Source: Bartonella bovis 91-4 (GTDB taxonomy: Bacteria > Pseudomonadota > Alphaproteobacteria > Rhizobiales > Rhizobiaceae). From it: 64,000 nucleotides of DNA. This document shows positions 47,513 to 58,460 of this stretch, one piece after another; position 1 is the stretch's first letter; every line of letters begins with the position of its first letter. Position numbers and translations under genes: made by a program. The notes beneath the pieces are model-generated. The model worked only from the letters and a program-made list of their open reading frames with translations, ran no database searches and was not told where the DNA came from. The stretch lies in the NCBI RefSeq assembly GCF_000384965.1, contig NZ_CM001844.1, positions 170,046 through 234,045 of the forward strand, read 5' to 3'.

Positions 47513-48268
47513 ATGAATGAAACAATTCAAAAGAAAAAGGATAATCTTTTAAAGCGATTTTGGCGAAAAAATCGTCATTCATTGATGAAAACGTGGTTTG
47601 TACAAGTTTTTGTTGTATGGTTATTGGTGAATTATTTACGTTTTGTTTATTGGACAAATCCGCGGTTAAAAAATTCAGATGATCTTATAAAAACGTATAA
47701 TGCTTATAATCCATTTATTATCACATTTTGGCATGGGCGCCATATTATGGCGCCTTTTCTGCGTTCTCGAGATGAAGTGGTTATGGCTATGTTTTCTCGT
47801 TCTGCAGATGCAGAAATAAATGCACAATTGGCAAAAAAACTGGGGCTTGAAATTGTACGTGGTTCAGGGGGAAGAGACCAAACACATCACGTAAATAAAA
47901 GGGGGGCACAAGCGTTTTTAACGCTAAAAAACGCTCTTAAATCTGGAAAAACGGCAGCTATGATTGCGGATATCTCGCATAAAAAAGCACGTGAAGCTGG
48001 AAGAGGAATTATTTTATTAGCCAAATTATCTGGTCGTCCTATTATTCCTTGTGTATACGCTTTTTCAAAAGAGAAAATTCTTGAAAAAACGTGGGATAAA
48101 ACTGCAATTCCACTGCCCTTTGGGCGTTCAATTGTTCTTGTTGGGGAGGCATTTTTTGTTTCCAAAGATGCAAGTGATATTTTGCTAGAAGAAAAACGCA
48201 TGCAATTAACAGATATAATGAATCGCTTGACAGATGAAGCTTATAATCGTCTTGCAATAGGTGAATAA
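47513..48268 (+). CDS. DUF374-type lysophospholipid acyltransferase-like protein
   Basis: This 251-residue (from ATG 47513) membrane-associated protein belongs to the LPLAT superfamily, DUF374 branch. An N-terminal membrane segment is VWLLVNYLRFVYW (about 34-46). The acceptor-site region FWHGRHIMAPFL and the block VRGSGGRDQTHHVNKRGAQ follow, then SGKTAAMIADISHKKAREAGRGIILLAKLSGRPIIP. In Rhizobiales this gene stands directly before waaA, so it probably acts on lipid A or phospholipids; its exact acyl transfer is not established. A TTG seven codons upstream is an alternative start. Confidence 0.85.
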   Translation: MNETIQKKKDNLLKRFWRKNRHSLMKTWFVQVFVVWLLVNYLRFVYWTNPRLKNSDDLIKTYNAYNPFIITFWHGRHIMAPFLRSRDEVVMAMFSRSADAEINAQLAKKLGLEIVRGSGGRDQTHHVNKRGAQAFLTLKNALKSGKTAAMIADISHKKAREAGRGIILLAKLSGRPIIPCVYAFSKEKILEKTWDKTAIPLPFGRSIVLVGEAFFVSKDASDILLEEKRMQLTDIMNRLTDEAYNRLAIGE

Positions 48269-48280
48269 GGTTTATTGAAG

Positions 48281-49603
48281 ATGATAGAATTAAAAGCACG
48301 GTTAACTCTTTCAATTTATCGGGCAGTTGGTTTTTGCTCACGTCCTATAGTACCCTTTTATTTATTTTGTCGTACTATGTGTGGAAAAGAAGAGCGGGGC
48401 CGTCAGAAAGAACGTTTGGGTAAAAGTCATCAAGTGCGTCCTCAAAGTCCATTGATTTGGTTTCATGCGGCCAGTATTGGAGAAACACTTTCTCTTTTCC
48501 CACTTATTAATTATATTTTATCTTTAAAAATTAATGTATTGTTGACAACAAGTACTGTGACATCTTCTACTCTTGTGAAAAGTCATTTTGGTAGTCGGTT
48601 AATTCATCAATATGCCCCACTGGATTTAGAACCGGCTATACGTCGTTTTATAGGCAATTGGAAACCTGATTTAGTATTGATTTGTGAATCAGAAATCTGG
48701 CCTTTACGTATAAAAACACTTGCCAAAATGCGCATTCCACAAATCCTAATTAATGCGCGTATGTCTGAACATTCTTTTAAAGCGTGGCAGAAATGGTTAC
48801 CCTTTGCTCAGCACATTTTTAAACATATTGATATGGTTATTTGTCAAAGTGACAAGGATGTAGCTTATTACCGCGCACTTGGGGTAAAGTCTGTTGCACT
48901 TTCTGGTAATCTTAAAACTGATGTTGTTCCGATTATAAATCAATCGTTGCTTACACGTTATTGTAATGCTATTGGAAATCGTCCAGTTTGGGCTGCTATT
49001 TCAACCCATGAAGGGGAAGAGAAGATAGTTTTTGAGGTTCATAAAGTTCTTAAAAATTATTGGCCAGATTTATTAACAATTGTTGTTCCACGTCATCCTG
49101 AGCGTTCAGAAGATATTATCAAGGCATGTAGTGATAAAGGCTTACGTTTTATTCGTAGAAGCAGCCATGCTGTTCCAGATGCAAATACAGATATTTTGTT
49201 GGGAGATACAATTGGAGAAGTGGGGCTTTTTCTTCGTTTATCGAAAGTTGCTTTCATTGGTAAATCGTTATGTGGTTACGGTGGTCATAATCCATTGGAA
49301 TTGGCTTTGCTTGGTGTAGCTATTTTGACAGGGCCTCATGTCGCAAATTTCCGAGATATATTTGAACATTTTTTATCTCATGATGCAGCTTGTGTAGTTG
49401 AAGATACTGCGCAACTTGCACTTCAAGTACAGAAGCTTTTAACAGATGAAACATTTCGGCAAGAAATGGTTAATAAAGCTTATGAAATAGCAACAAATAT
49501 GGCAGGTGCACTTGAGCGCACATTAAAGATTCTTGATCCATTTTTGCAGCCACTTGTAATACAGACAAGTTTAAGCCAGTGTCGGGGTGGGTATGCTTAT
49601 TAA
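48281..49603 (+). CDS. waaA: 3-deoxy-D-manno-octulosonic acid transferase
   Basis: WaaA transfers KDO from CMP-KDO to lipid IVA on the inner membrane, the step that uses the KdsB product. The 440-residue protein is a GT-B glycosyltransferase with an N-terminal hydrophobic anchor. Visible segments are [17 protein letters not shown] (about 63-79), [34 protein letters not shown], the DP-binding [17 protein letters not shown] and a final [20 protein letters not shown]. It overlaps lpxK by 11 bases. The ATG at 48281 is preferred over a TTG two codons upstream. Confidence 0.94.
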   Translation: MIELKARLTLSIYRAVGFCSRPIVPFYLFCRTMCGKEERGRQKERLGKSHQVRPQSPLIWFHAASIGETLSLFPLINYILSLKINVLLTTSTVTSSTLVKSHFGSRLIHQYAPLDLEPAIRRFIGNWKPDLVLICESEIWPLRIKTLAKMRIPQILINARMSEHSFKAWQKWLPFAQHIFKHIDMVICQSDKDVAYYRALGVKSVALSGNLKTDVVPIINQSLLTRYCNAIGNRPVWAAISTHEGEEKIVFEVHKVLKNYWPDLLTIVVPRHPERSEDIIKACSDKGLRFIRRSSHAVPDANTDILLGDTIGEVGLFLRLSKVAFIGKSLCGYGGHNPLELALLGVAILTGPHVANFRDIFEHFLSHDAACVVEDTAQLALQVQKLLTDETFRQEMVNKAYEIATNMAGALERTLKILDPFLQPLVIQTSLSQCRGGYAY

Positions 49604-50612
49604 AGCTCCCCATTTTTGGTGGAAAAATAAAAGTATTTTACGTTTTTTATTTACACCAGTTGCTAGAGTTTATGGCTATTTTTCACGTCATCGTATGAAA
49701 AGACGGCCTTCTGTTATTGATTTGCCAGTTTTGTGTATTGGTAATTTTACATTAGGTGGAGCAGGCAAAACGCCTGTTGTGATTGCTTTTGCTAAAGTAG
49801 CCAAAGAGCTTGGTTTTATTCCTGGTATTGTATCACGTGGTTATGGAGGAAGGGCTAAAGGTGTACGTCTCATTAATGAAAAATATGACAATGCACATGA
49901 TGTTGGGGATGAACCGCTTTTACTTGCACGTTATGCTTTGGTTGCAGTGTCACCTGATCGTTACGCAGCGGCACAACGCCTTAAAGAAGAAGGCTGTGAC
50001 CTTATTTTAATGGATGATGGGTTTCAAAGTCGTCGCCTTTATATGGATTATGCATTACTTGTAGTAGATGCAATGCGCGGTTTTGGAAATGGGGCTGTTT
50101 TCCCAGCAGGGCCCTTGCGTGCACCATTAGAAACTCAATTTTCTTTGATGGATAGTGTTTTAATCATTGGTCACGCTGCTTCTCATAATGATGTGGCTTT
50201 TTTGGTAGCAGGTTCTGGAAAATCTTTGTATTATGCTCGTCTTAAACCCGTAGTTGCTGATGAGGTTACTGGAAAATCTTTTTTGGCGTTTGCAGGTATT
50301 GGCAATCCAGATAAATTTTTCGAATCCATTAAGGAAATGTCTGGTTATGTTATGCAAACGCATTCTTATCCAGATCACTATTTTTTTACCAGCACGGATC
50401 TAAAGAATCTTGTGCAAAAGGCCAAAATTCATAATTTGTGGCTAGCTACAACTGCTAAAGATTATATTCGTATACAAGCGAATGGCTTGCAAAAGGAGTT
50501 AAAAAATCTTATCGTATTTGATGTTGAAGTCGATTTTATTCAAACAGACTTTTGCCATATGTTGCTTGAAGAGGTGATGGCCCGTTTTAGAAAACGCAAG
50601 CATTCTTTTTAA
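49593..50612 (+). CDS. lpxK: Tetraacyldisaccharide 4'-kinase LpxK
   Basis: LpxK phosphorylates the 4' position of the lipid A disaccharide at the inner membrane. From the ATG at 49593 the protein has 339 residues. It begins [10 protein letters not shown], like other Rhizobiales LpxK, and has the P-loop [19 protein letters not shown] (about 49-67). Next are [17 protein letters not shown], the catalytic DDGFQSRRL region, and [13 protein letters not shown] in the C-terminal domain. A GTG two codons upstream is another possible start. A GGGGTGGGT stretch serves as the ribosome binding site. Confidence 0.95.
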   Translation: MLIKAPHFWWKNKSILRFLFTPVARVYGYFSRHRMKRRPSVIDLPVLCIGNFTLGGAGKTPVVIAFAKVAKELGFIPGIVSRGYGGRAKGVRLINEKYDNAHDVGDEPLLLARYALVAVSPDRYAAAQRLKEEGCDLILMDDGFQSRRLYMDYALLVVDAMRGFGNGAVFPAGPLRAPLETQFSLMDSVLIIGHAASHNDVAFLVAGSGKSLYYARLKPVVADEVTGKSFLAFAGIGNPDKFFESIKEMSGYVMQTHSYPDHYFFTSTDLKNLVQKAKIHNLWLATTAKDYIRIQANGLQKELKNLIVFDVEVDFIQTDFCHMLLEEVMARFRKRKHSF

Positions 50613-50640
50613 TCTATATTTAAAGGCACCAGTTTCTGCT

Positions 50641-50883
50641 TTACAGGTTTTCATTCGCTATTTTTAATAATTGGCGAAGATGTGGGTTGCATTCAAGTTC
50701 ACGACGATAAGACAATTCACAACTAGCATATGCTTCTTGACGATGATGATTCCAGTATTTTAGGTCATCTATGGGAATTTTTTGTCCGCTTACAGCACAA
50801 AGAGTATAAGTTCCATATTTTACAATTTTGTATCCATTACTAGAATATTGAATAGTTGCTTCACATTCATTATTAGAAAACAT
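50641..50883 (-). CDS. DUF2093 family small protein
   Basis: This is an 80-residue conserved alphaproteobacterial protein of the DUF2093 family. It includes ATIQYSSNGYKIVKYGTYTLCAVSG, KIPIDDLKYWNHHRQEAYAS and a C-terminal basic tail. In Rhizobiales the gene stands convergent to lpxK and near mutL, as here (28 bases from lpxK). Function unknown. Confidence 0.85.
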   Translation of the reverse strand: MFSNNECEATIQYSSNGYKIVKYGTYTLCAVSGQKIPIDDLKYWNHHRQEAYASCELSYRRELECNPHLRQLLKIANENL

Positions 50884-50990
50884 TCTTTATAGACCTTTTA
50901 TTCTTAATAAGGCATGTAAAGTGCCATAAGATGCTTTATAAAGTCGAGAGTAAATTAAAATATTTTTTTAGTTAGAATAATGAACGAGAT

Positions 50991-52844
50991 TTATTTTCTT
51001 CCAAAAAGACGTTCTATATCAGCTAATTTAAGCTCAATATAAGTAGGGCGGCCATGATTGCATGTGCTTGAATTAGGCGTTGCTTCCATTTGTCGTAAAA
51101 GAGCATTCATCTCTTTAGGATGCAAAACACGTCCTGAACGTATTGAGCTATGACAGGCCATGGTTGCTGCAACATGATTGAGCATTGCTTTTAAATTATC
51201 TGTGGTATCATACTCAGCTGCTTCATCAACAAGATCTTTGATAAGAGCATGTGCATTGATTTCCCCTAACATGGTAGGTGTTTCACGCACTACAATTGCT
51301 CCTGATCCAAATGCTTCAATTCCTAAGCCAAACTTCTGCAAAACATCTTTATGCACTAAAAGACACGCTGCATCTTCTTCAGAAAGTTCTACAATTTCAG
51401 GAATAAGTAATAGTTGTGAAGGCAATGGTTTGGAGTAAAGTGCATTTTTAAGGGCTTCATAAACCAATCTTTCATGAGCAGCATGCTGGTCTACAATAAT
51501 CAAACTATTTTTGGTTTGAGCGACAATATAGTTTTTATGAATTTGTGTTTTTGCGGCTCCTAATGGATAGTGTAATTCTTCTGATGTGGGGGGATGAGTT
51601 ATAGCACCTATGTCACTACTGGGTGTGTTTACATACTCTATCATTGGGGTTATATTTTCTCTAAAACTAGAAGAGTCAGGAATATCTACTGGTTTATGAT
51701 CTGCTGGTAGAGTTCTTGGTGTAGTTTCTGGTGTAACATGATGTGGTTGCGGGCTATAAGAAAAAGGCTGATGAGGGCTCCTAAAAGTTTTGAATGATTG
51801 TCTTTGAAATGCAGCTAGCATTGCTTTAGAACCTGTTGAAGTGGGGCGAATACCAGTTTGACGTAATGCTTCATGAATGGCTCCAATAATTAATCCGCGA
51901 ATTAAGCCAGGATCACGGAATCTTACATCAGCTTTTGCTGGGTGCACATTGACATCTACATCAGCAGTTGGCAAATCAATAAAAAGAATGGATACAGCAT
52001 GGCGATTTCGAGCGATGACATCGGCGTAGGCTCCCCGAATTGCTCCCCATAAAAATTTATCACGCACTGGACGCCCATTAACATAGACAAATTGATGAAG
52101 GCTATTACCACGATTGAAGGATGGCAAACAGGCAAAACCAGTTAAACGAGTTCCTTCACGCTCAGCATTGAGTGTAATGCTATTGGAGCCAAATTCTTTT
52201 CCCATAATCTGTGTAATACGCTCTAATTGCCCTTGGGTATTATTTTCAACTGCAGGTAATTCTATGAAAGTTCGATCTTTACCAGAAAGAGAAAAGCGGA
52301 TATGTGGGAATGCAATAGCAATTCGTTTAATCATATCTGTAATAGCACTCATTTCAGCACTATCAGTTTTCATGAATTTTAATCGCGCTGGTGTCACAAA
52401 GAATAAGTCACGAACTTCAACAGTAGTTCCAGAATTAGCTGCAGCGGGTTTTGGTCCTTCAATTTTTCCTGCTGTAACGGTAATTTCAGCAGCACTATCA
52501 GCATCTTGTGTTCGTGAAATGAGTTTAAGTTTAGCAACAGAACCAATAGAGGGTAAAGCTTCCCCTCTAAAACCAAGAAAACAAATATTATGTACATCAT
52601 CGACAAGTTTAGATGTACAATGACGAGAAATCGCTAAAGTTAATTGATCTTGAGGGATACCACAGCCATTATCACTTACTTTTATAAGGTTTTTTCCACC
52701 GTTTGCTGTAACAATTTCGATACGAGTTGCTCCTGCATCAATAGCATTTTCAACAAGTTCTTTGACAACATTAGCTGGCCGTTCAATAACTTCACCGGCG
52801 GCAATTTGGTTAATAATAGTTTCACTGAGATGACGTATAATCAT
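50991..52844 (-). CDS. mutL: DNA mismatch repair protein MutL
   Basis: MutL couples mismatch recognition by MutS to downstream excision. The 617-residue protein has the GHKL ATPase domain: [29 protein letters not shown] (about 12-40), DNGCGIP (about 58-64), [13 protein letters not shown] (about 93-105). A central linker (about 335-430) and a C-terminal dimerisation domain follow, containing [14 protein letters not shown] (about 451-464) and ending in GRPTYIEL. The endonuclease motif DQHAxxEx(4)E appears here as [12 protein letters not shown]. Confidence 0.96.
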   Translation of the reverse strand: MIIRHLSETIINQIAAGEVIERPANVVKELVENAIDAGATRIEIVTANGGKNLIKVSDNGCGIPQDQLTLAISRHCTSKLVDDVHNICFLGFRGEALPSIGSVAKLKLISRTQDADSAAEITVTAGKIEGPKPAAANSGTTVEVRDLFFVTPARLKFMKTDSAEMSAITDMIKRIAIAFPHIRFSLSGKDRTFIELPAVENNTQGQLERITQIMGKEFGSNSITLNAEREGTRLTGFACLPSFNRGNSLHQFVYVNGRPVRDKFLWGAIRGAYADVIARNRHAVSILFIDLPTADVDVNVHPAKADVRFRDPGLIRGLIIGAIHEALRQTGIRPTSTGSKAMLAAFQRQSFKTFRSPHQPFSYSPQPHHVTPETTPRTLPADHKPVDIPDSSSFRENITPMIEYVNTPSSDIGAITHPPTSEELHYPLGAAKTQIHKNYIVAQTKNSLIIVDQHAAHERLVYEALKNALYSKPLPSQLLLIPEIVELSEEDAACLLVHKDVLQKFGLGIEAFGSGAIVVRETPTMLGEINAHALIKDLVDEAAEYDTTDNLKAMLNHVAATMACHSSIRSGRVLHPKEMNALLRQMEATPNSSTCNHGRPTYIELKLADIERLFGRK

Positions 52845-53177
52845 AGTTTAATTTAACAAGATTCGTTTTTGCTGTATAGAAAGAGTACAAAATATTTACT
52901 CACTATCTAAGACTGAGATAGACTGAAAATATTTCTAAGAATGATTTTGTTGACTTCCCATGGAGAGAATAGCACATAATTGGAATGTTCAAGATTTTGA
53001 TTCTTAGATCATACTTTACCAAAGACTGTTCTATCTTTATAATTTTAAATTATATTAATTGTGATTATAAACTCGTTGAATACATCGGTAAAAAATGAGT
53101 TTATTACCCTTAAACAAAGCTGATGATAACTAATGATCTAGGTCAAAAAGAGGCAAAAAAAATGAAAGGCAGGATAT
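52845..53177. other. Intergenic stretch, no gene seen
   Basis: This is 333 bases of divergent promoter region between mutL and the dCTP deaminase gene. Nothing beyond AT-rich sequence was recognised. Confidence 0.6.
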
Positions 53178-54266
53178 ATGGTGTGCACGAGCGGTATTCT
53201 CGCAGATAGTGATATACGAGCTTTAATTGATAGTAACGTTCTTAAAACTATTTGTTCATTTGATACCGATCAAATACAGCCTGCAAGTATTGATTTACGT
53301 TTGGGAAAAAAAGCATATCGTATACGTGCTTCCTTTATGCCAGGGCCGGATACAAAAGTTTTTGATAAGCTTGAACGATTAAAATTGCATGAATTTGATT
53401 TACAAGATGGGGCAGTTTTAGAAACAGGTTGTGTTTATATTGTTCCCCTTTTGGAAAGTTTGGATTTGCCAAATATTTTTTCTGCGGTTGCTAATCCTAA
53501 AAGCTCTACAGGACGGTTAGATGTTTTTACACGTGTGATTACAGATAATGCTCAAGAATTTGATAAAATTTATACAAGTTATCATGGTCCACTTTATCTT
53601 GAAATTAGCCCACGTACATTTCCGATTTTAGTACGTACAGGTTCGCGTTTATCACAGCTTCGGTTTCGTAAGGGACAAAGTTATTTAAATGGAATTGAGT
53701 TGCATGCTTTGCATAAAAATGAAACCCTTATATCGGATGATTTTCCCAATATTAGCGACGATGGCATTGGGCTTTCTGTTAATTTGAAAGGAAATGAAGA
53801 CGGGCTTGTAGGTTATCGTGGTAAACATCATACGAGTGTTATTGATATTGATCAATGTGCTGTTGCTAATGTTTTAGATTTTTGGGAACCTATTTATGAT
53901 TGTGGTAAAATGGAATTGGTTCTTGACCCTGATGAGTTTTATATTTTAGTTTCACAAGAATCTATCCATGTTCCACCGCTTTATGCTGCTGAAATGACAC
54001 CGTTTAATCCCTTAGTTGGTGAGTTTAGAGTACACTATGCAGGTTTTTTTGATCCAGGATTTGGGCATACACAGGCAGGTGGAAAAGGAGCTAGGGCAGT
54101 TTTAGAAGTACGTAGCCATGAGGTTCCATTTATCTTAGAGCATGGTCAAATGATCGGTCGTTTGGTGTATGAGCGTATGCTAAATCGGCCGTCATTTCTT
54201 TATGGGTATGATATCGGTTCACATTATCAAGCACAAGGATTAAGACTGTCTAAGCATTTTAAATGA
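53178..54266 (+). CDS. dcd: Long-form 2'-deoxycytidine 5'-triphosphate deaminase
   Basis: This enzyme deaminates dCTP to dUTP for thymidylate synthesis. The 362-residue protein is the double-length alphaproteobacterial form (Pfam DCD), unlike the E. coli enzyme of about 190 residues. Two related halves are visible. The N-half has DQIQPASIDLRLGKKAYRI (about 34-52), VANPKSSTGRLDVFTRVITD (about 109-128) and SPRTFPILVRTGSRLSQLRF. The C-half has GYRGKHHTSVIDIDQC, then PFNPLVGEFRVHYAGFFDPGFG and KGARAVLEVRSHEVPFILEHGQ. It looks like a tandem duplication with fused active sites. Confidence 0.9.
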   Translation: MVCTSGILADSDIRALIDSNVLKTICSFDTDQIQPASIDLRLGKKAYRIRASFMPGPDTKVFDKLERLKLHEFDLQDGAVLETGCVYIVPLLESLDLPNIFSAVANPKSSTGRLDVFTRVITDNAQEFDKIYTSYHGPLYLEISPRTFPILVRTGSRLSQLRFRKGQSYLNGIELHALHKNETLISDDFPNISDDGIGLSVNLKGNEDGLVGYRGKHHTSVIDIDQCAVANVLDFWEPIYDCGKMELVLDPDEFYILVSQESIHVPPLYAAEMTPFNPLVGEFRVHYAGFFDPGFGHTQAGGKGARAVLEVRSHEVPFILEHGQMIGRLVYERMLNRPSFLYGYDIGSHYQAQGLRLSKHFK

Positions 54267-54377
54267 ATTTAGAAATATAGATTTTGGTGAAATATATAAA
54301 AAGTTCATTTTTTAAGGAAACAGCTTTGGCATTTCACATATAGAAAGAGGGTATTCGTACATAAAAAAGGTATTGCT

Positions 54378-55511
54378 GTGATTATTTCTTCGACTTTTGA
54401 TTATCGCAAAGCGGCAAAGCGTCGGCTTCCTCCTTTTTTATTTCACTATATTGATGGTGGTGCTTATGCTGAGGAAACAATGCATCGTAATTGCAGAGAT
54501 CTTCATGCACTTACATTGCGTCAACGGATTCTTAAGCAAGTTGGAGAGGTTGATCTTTCAACGCAGATTTTTGATCAAATACTAAATATGCCGATTGTGC
54601 TTGCGCCTGTTGGGTTAACTGGCATGTATGCACGTCGTGGTGAGGTGAAAGCTGCACGCGCGGCTGTTGCAAAAGGTATTCCTTTTACTTTATCTTCTGT
54701 TTCAGTTTGCTCTATTGCAGAAGTACAGGCAGCAGTTGGAAATGCATTTTGGTTTCAACTTTATGTTCTCAAAGATCGTGGGTTTATGCGTGATGTGTTA
54801 GAGCGATCTTGGGCAGCTGGTGTACGCACATTAGTTTTTACGGTTGATATGCCGGTTCCTGGTGCACGTTATCGTGATGCTCATTCGGGGATGTCTGGGC
54901 CTTATGCTGGGTTACGCCGTGTGTTACAAGCTGTTGTTCATCCTCATTGGGCTTGGAATGTTGGTGTTATGGGGCGTCCGCATGATCTTGGAAATGTTTC
55001 CACTTATCTTCACAAGAAAATTAAATTAGAAGACTATATTGGCTGGCTCGATGAAAATTTTGATTCATCGATTGCTTGGTGTGATTTAGAATGGATTCGG
55101 GATTTTTGGAAAGGAAAAATAATTCTGAAAGGTATCCTTGATCCACAGGATGCGCGTGAAGCAGTGCAATTTGGTGCTGATGGTATTGTTGTTTCTAATC
55201 ATGGTGGGCGTCAACTTGATGGAGTGTTGTCAACTGTGCGGGCGTTGCCAGCAATTGCAGAGGCTGTAAGAGGTGATTTGACTATTTTAGCTGACTCTGG
55301 CGTTCGCTCTGGCCTTGATGTTGTACGCATGGTGGCACAAGGGGCAGATGCCGTTATGATTGGCCGTGCTTTTGCTTATGCGCTTGCCGCGACAGGTGAG
55401 AAAGGGGTTGCTCATCTTCTTGATCTTTTTGCTAAAGAAATGCGAGTGGCTATGACATTGATTGGTGCTCGTACAATAAAAGAAATTACACGTGAAAATT
55501 TAGTCAATTAA
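54378..55511 (+). CDS. lldD: FMN-dependent L-lactate dehydrogenase
   Basis: LldD oxidises L-lactate to pyruvate and passes electrons to the respiratory chain. The 377-residue protein has the FMN/alpha-hydroxy-acid oxidase fold. [22 protein letters not shown] (about 75-96) forms the FMN pocket. [12 protein letters not shown], the catalytic [10 protein letters not shown] (about 270-279) with the active-site His, and [25 protein letters not shown] follow. The start is GTG. Lactate use is plausible for a host-associated bacterium. It is monocistronic. Confidence 0.93.
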   Translation: MIISSTFDYRKAAKRRLPPFLFHYIDGGAYAEETMHRNCRDLHALTLRQRILKQVGEVDLSTQIFDQILNMPIVLAPVGLTGMYARRGEVKAARAAVAKGIPFTLSSVSVCSIAEVQAAVGNAFWFQLYVLKDRGFMRDVLERSWAAGVRTLVFTVDMPVPGARYRDAHSGMSGPYAGLRRVLQAVVHPHWAWNVGVMGRPHDLGNVSTYLHKKIKLEDYIGWLDENFDSSIAWCDLEWIRDFWKGKIILKGILDPQDAREAVQFGADGIVVSNHGGRQLDGVLSTVRALPAIAEAVRGDLTILADSGVRSGLDVVRMVAQGADAVMIGRAFAYALAATGEKGVAHLLDLFAKEMRVAMTLIGARTIKEITRENLVN

Positions 55512-56307
55512 CTATAAGAGTTGATTAACACAAAAGCGTGTTATGTTCATGTTCTTGGAAAGAAGGTTAATTAAAAACAAGAAAATATAATTTTTAGAAC
55601 AAAGTGTAATTTTATATCTTTGTTTTTAACATCTGAAAAAGTGCTAATGCTTTTTTGTATTAATATTTTAAATATATCGTTCTTATACGTGAGTGGCAAA
55701 TTAGTTCATGATTTTTAGGCCGGAAATCAAAGTGTATTTTTTCTATATAGAAGAAGTGTGAGTAAATTCCTCAGGTCTTATTATATTTAATATTAAGAGA
55801 ATTTTTCCTAGTAGCGATTGCAAATCACTATTAAATGATATTCAGTTTTTTGTGCGTTGAGTGATTGTGTCACTATAGCCCTGAAAGGGCGCTAAGTAAA
55901 ATTCATCATTTTTTCTTTTTGAATAAGATAATTGGCAACATATTGAACAAGATACATAAATCACAAACAATTTACATTACGACCTGTAAAAGGTAAAGGT
56001 AACATTTAACAATGTAAAGCCTTCTCTCTACGCAGATTACACAAATTTACGCAAGAGCATAAATCCACATACAGATAAGTTGAGTGTGAAATTTATTTAT
56101 CACACTGAATTGATATCACAGATAAGTTTTAGGCAAGTATAAAGTGTTAAGGTGCTTAGTACTTTTCTTTGATTTGTGAAAGAAACTTGTTGTTTTAGTT
56201 TCTGTGAAATTTCATTTCTACTTATACTTGTATTATTTTTATTACAGTTCTTTTGAAGATTAGTGGGAGACTATTTGTTAGAGTTATCGTAGCTAAAGAG
56301 GAGGTTT
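55512..56307. other. Intergenic stretch, no gene seen
   Basis: This is 796 bases between lldD and the third Hbp-type porin. A short hairpin (GCCCT loop AGGGC at 55878-55890) with a T-rich tract downstream may be a weak terminator. The rest is AT-rich, with a stretch of AATCACAAACAATTTAC-like sequence at 55960-55980. It should contain the porin promoter. No gene remnant was recognised. Confidence 0.5.
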
Positions 56308-56313
56308 ATGTAT

Positions 56314-57177
56314 ATGAAATATCTAATGACAGTGTCTGTTTTTGTTTTGCTCGCACCTTCTGTGGTACAAGCAGAAAATAGTACAATTCCTCAAGAATCA
56401 ATGTCTGTTGTGCCATCAGTTATTGTTGTTCCTGCTTTTTCTTGGACAGGTTTTTATTTTGGTGGTCAGTTTGGTGTTTTTTCGAGCAAGACTGATCTAA
56501 GTTCAAATTATTTAGAGAATGGTAATATTGAAAAATGGGCTTTGATTAGAAAAGATTTTATGCCTAAACTTTCGGGGGTTGTTGGAGGTTTTTATGCAGG
56601 TTTTAATGTTGATCTCAGCAACGGTTTTATTTTAGGTGTTGATACGGATATAGTTTTGTCTGGTAAAAAGGACATAAAGACTATTAATATAGACAATTAT
56701 GGTGCAAATGAAGAGTTAAAAAATGAAAGTATAATAAAAGATTGTGAAGGGATGGTTGCTACTTTTGGTTGTAGTATTGTTAAGGATTATAATGAGAATG
56801 CTGTTTCAGGAATTAAATTTGCGACTTATAATCATACTTTAAAACAGAAATGGGTTGGTGCTACGCGGGTACGTATTGGTTTTGGTGGTCGTGTTATGCC
56901 TTATATCGCTGGTGGTATTTCTTATACACAGCTTCAAGGTGTCTTATTGAGGTTGAGCGAAGAACAAGGTCAAATAGTGAATGACACGGTGAGAGAAACA
57001 AGGACAATGATTGGTTATATTTTGGGTGCTGGTGTTGACTTTGCAATGATTGATAATATTATTTTGCGCACAGAATACCGTTATTCAGATTTTGGTAAAA
57101 AGAAATTTGCAAAAGGTGGAGTTGAACGTAATTACGAAGCTAATAATTTTCGCGTTGGTGTAGCTTATAAATTCTAA
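56314..57177 (+). CDS. Hemin-binding protein-like outer-membrane porin
   Basis: This third Omp25/31 (Hbp) family member has 287 residues from MKYLMTVSV. The ATG at 56314 is chosen because it lies nine bases after AGGAGG and gives the family N-terminus; an ATG six bases upstream is also in frame. Features are a signal peptide ending VVQA, FSWTGFYFGGQFGVFSS, VVGGFYAGFNVDLSNGFILGVDTDIVLS and WVGATRVRIGFGGRVMPYIAGGISYT. It ends EYRYSDFGKKKF ... VGVAYKF. The central variable loops (about 120-175) differ from both other paralogues and carry three cysteines. An intrinsic terminator follows; phage remnants begin after it. Confidence 0.87.
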   Translation: MKYLMTVSVFVLLAPSVVQAENSTIPQESMSVVPSVIVVPAFSWTGFYFGGQFGVFSSKTDLSSNYLENGNIEKWALIRKDFMPKLSGVVGGFYAGFNVDLSNGFILGVDTDIVLSGKKDIKTINIDNYGANEELKNESIIKDCEGMVATFGCSIVKDYNENAVSGIKFATYNHTLKQKWVGATRVRIGFGGRVMPYIAGGISYTQLQGVLLRLSEEQGQIVNDTVRETRTMIGYILGAGVDFAMIDNIILRTEYRYSDFGKKKFAKGGVERNYEANNFRVGVAYKF

Positions 57178-57198
57178 TGTTTATAAGATCAGATTATG

Positions 57199-57227
57199 AA
57201 AAAACTCCATAAAATAGAGTTTTTTTA
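57199..57227 (+). terminator. Intrinsic terminator after Hbp-type porin
   Basis: AAAAAACTC pairs with GAGTTTTTT around CATAAAATA, running into T-rich sequence. It lies about 20 bases after the porin stop. Confidence 0.75.
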
Positions 57228-57293
57228 ATCAGTTTGCACTAAAATATCGTTTTTCTAAGCGGAAAAAGGTTAACTTATTTAGTTAATTGAGTT

Positions 57294-58140
57294 TTGGCAA
57301 GTTTGTGTGTTTATAATGGTAGTCCTATTAATTTCGAGCTTATCGTCAATAGTGAAGGAAAAACGACATCAATTACACTCAATACAGTTTCTCCCATCAC
57401 AGAATATAAGAATGATATTTTTATACGTTTTAGGGCAAGCGACACAAATGTTGGTGCGACAACAATAACCGTCAATAGCTTAAATGGGAGGCCTGTTTAT
57501 AAAATGAGTGATGCGGGTATTATACTCCTTAGAAGATGGTGAACTACAAAAGGGTTGTTTATGAGCTTATCTATATAACAACACCTTAACAAGGAAGTTT
57601 GATAGTTGGTATTTATTAAGCCCAACTCTTAAAACACCTGCCAAGATAAAAATTTTTTCACCTGGGTTTATTGCAACATTTGCTATGCAAACACTATCAA
57701 GCGGTTAGCTTATATGTGATGGTGCAAGCTATGAGCGAAAAAATATCTTCGGTTATTCAAGGCAATAGGTGAACATTGGGGGACAAACAGCGATACCACT
57801 TTTAAAGTGCCCGATTTTAGGGGGATGTTTTTACGCGGTTTTGATGATGGGCGCGGTATAGATCAAGGTAGAAAATTTGCCTAAAAGCAACAAGATAGCT
57901 TTAAAGCACATACACATACATGCACCGTTCAATCAGCAGGGGCACATATGTATGGGCATAAACGTTTAGTATACACGTCGGCGCGTACGGTTGGTTCCAG
58001 GACCCCCAATTTATATTAACGAAAAAACATGGAATGCTGTCTCGGCAGAGGTACATACACATAATGCCACGATTTCTTCAACAGGCGGATTAGAAATACG
58101 CCTTGTTAATACAACGGTTGTTTACGCTATAAAATTCTAA
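57294..58140 (+). pseudogene. Broken phage tail-collar / tail-fibre protein
   Basis: Read across frames, this segment encodes a phage tail fibre with a tail-collar domain. The first open part (57294-57542, TTG start) includes VNSEGKTTSITLNTVSPITE, then NVGATTITVNSLNGRPVYK. Further on one finds DGELQKGCL, FDSWYLLSPTLKTPAK, FSPGFIATFAMQTLSSG and LICDGASYER. The collar core is DTTFKVPDFRGMFLRGFDDGRGIDQGRKFA, followed by QQDSFKAHTHTCTVQSAGAH. The last part in another frame ends LEIRLVNTTVVYAIKF. At least three in-frame stops and several frame changes interrupt it. Residual similarity is still clear, so the decay looks fairly recent. It is a remnant of a prophage or gene-transfer-agent tail locus. 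Confidence 0.8.
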
Positions 58141-58163
58141 GGTTTTTTTAAGGTGCTTAATAA

Positions 58164-58460
58164 AATCCATCGGCGATTGATGAGATTGCCGATGCGGGGC
58201 AAATTCATGTCCTTTTTTATGCAAGTCATAGATTAGTCCATGCGTCATTAAATAAGATCATTGATAAGGCCAAATACAATATTCGGTATGATCTTTTAAG
58301 CGCTTTTACAACTAAAGAAGAGACAGATTAACGTATTGAAGCTTTACGAAAAGCCATTAATGAGTTGTGTTTGCAACTTTACCGACCTATTTGTGATGAA
58401 TTTTGTGCGAAGGAGTTTTGTAAGAGTTGTGTAAGTAATGCAGCATACGAGGAATTATAA
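58164..58460 (+). pseudogene. Broken phage-associated ORF downstream of tail fibre
   Basis: One plus-strand frame is open for about 98 codons, apart from a stop at 58329-58331. It encodes SAIDEIADAGQIHVLFYASH, then HASLNKIIDKAKYNIRYDLL and ELCLQLYRPICDEFCAKEFC. The 5' end lacks a start codon. Its position directly after the tail-fibre remnant suggests a tail-associated phage gene; I do not recognise the family. Confidence 0.55.

Noticed and set aside
52114..52623. 169-codon plus-strand frame inside mutL
   Set aside because: It is antisense to the strongly conserved MutL ATPase domain and has no independent support.
55878..55890. Hairpin GCCCT/AGGGC as an lldD terminator
   Set aside because: It lies more than 350 bases after lldD, has only five pairs and no immediate T tract, so I mention it only as a weak possibility.
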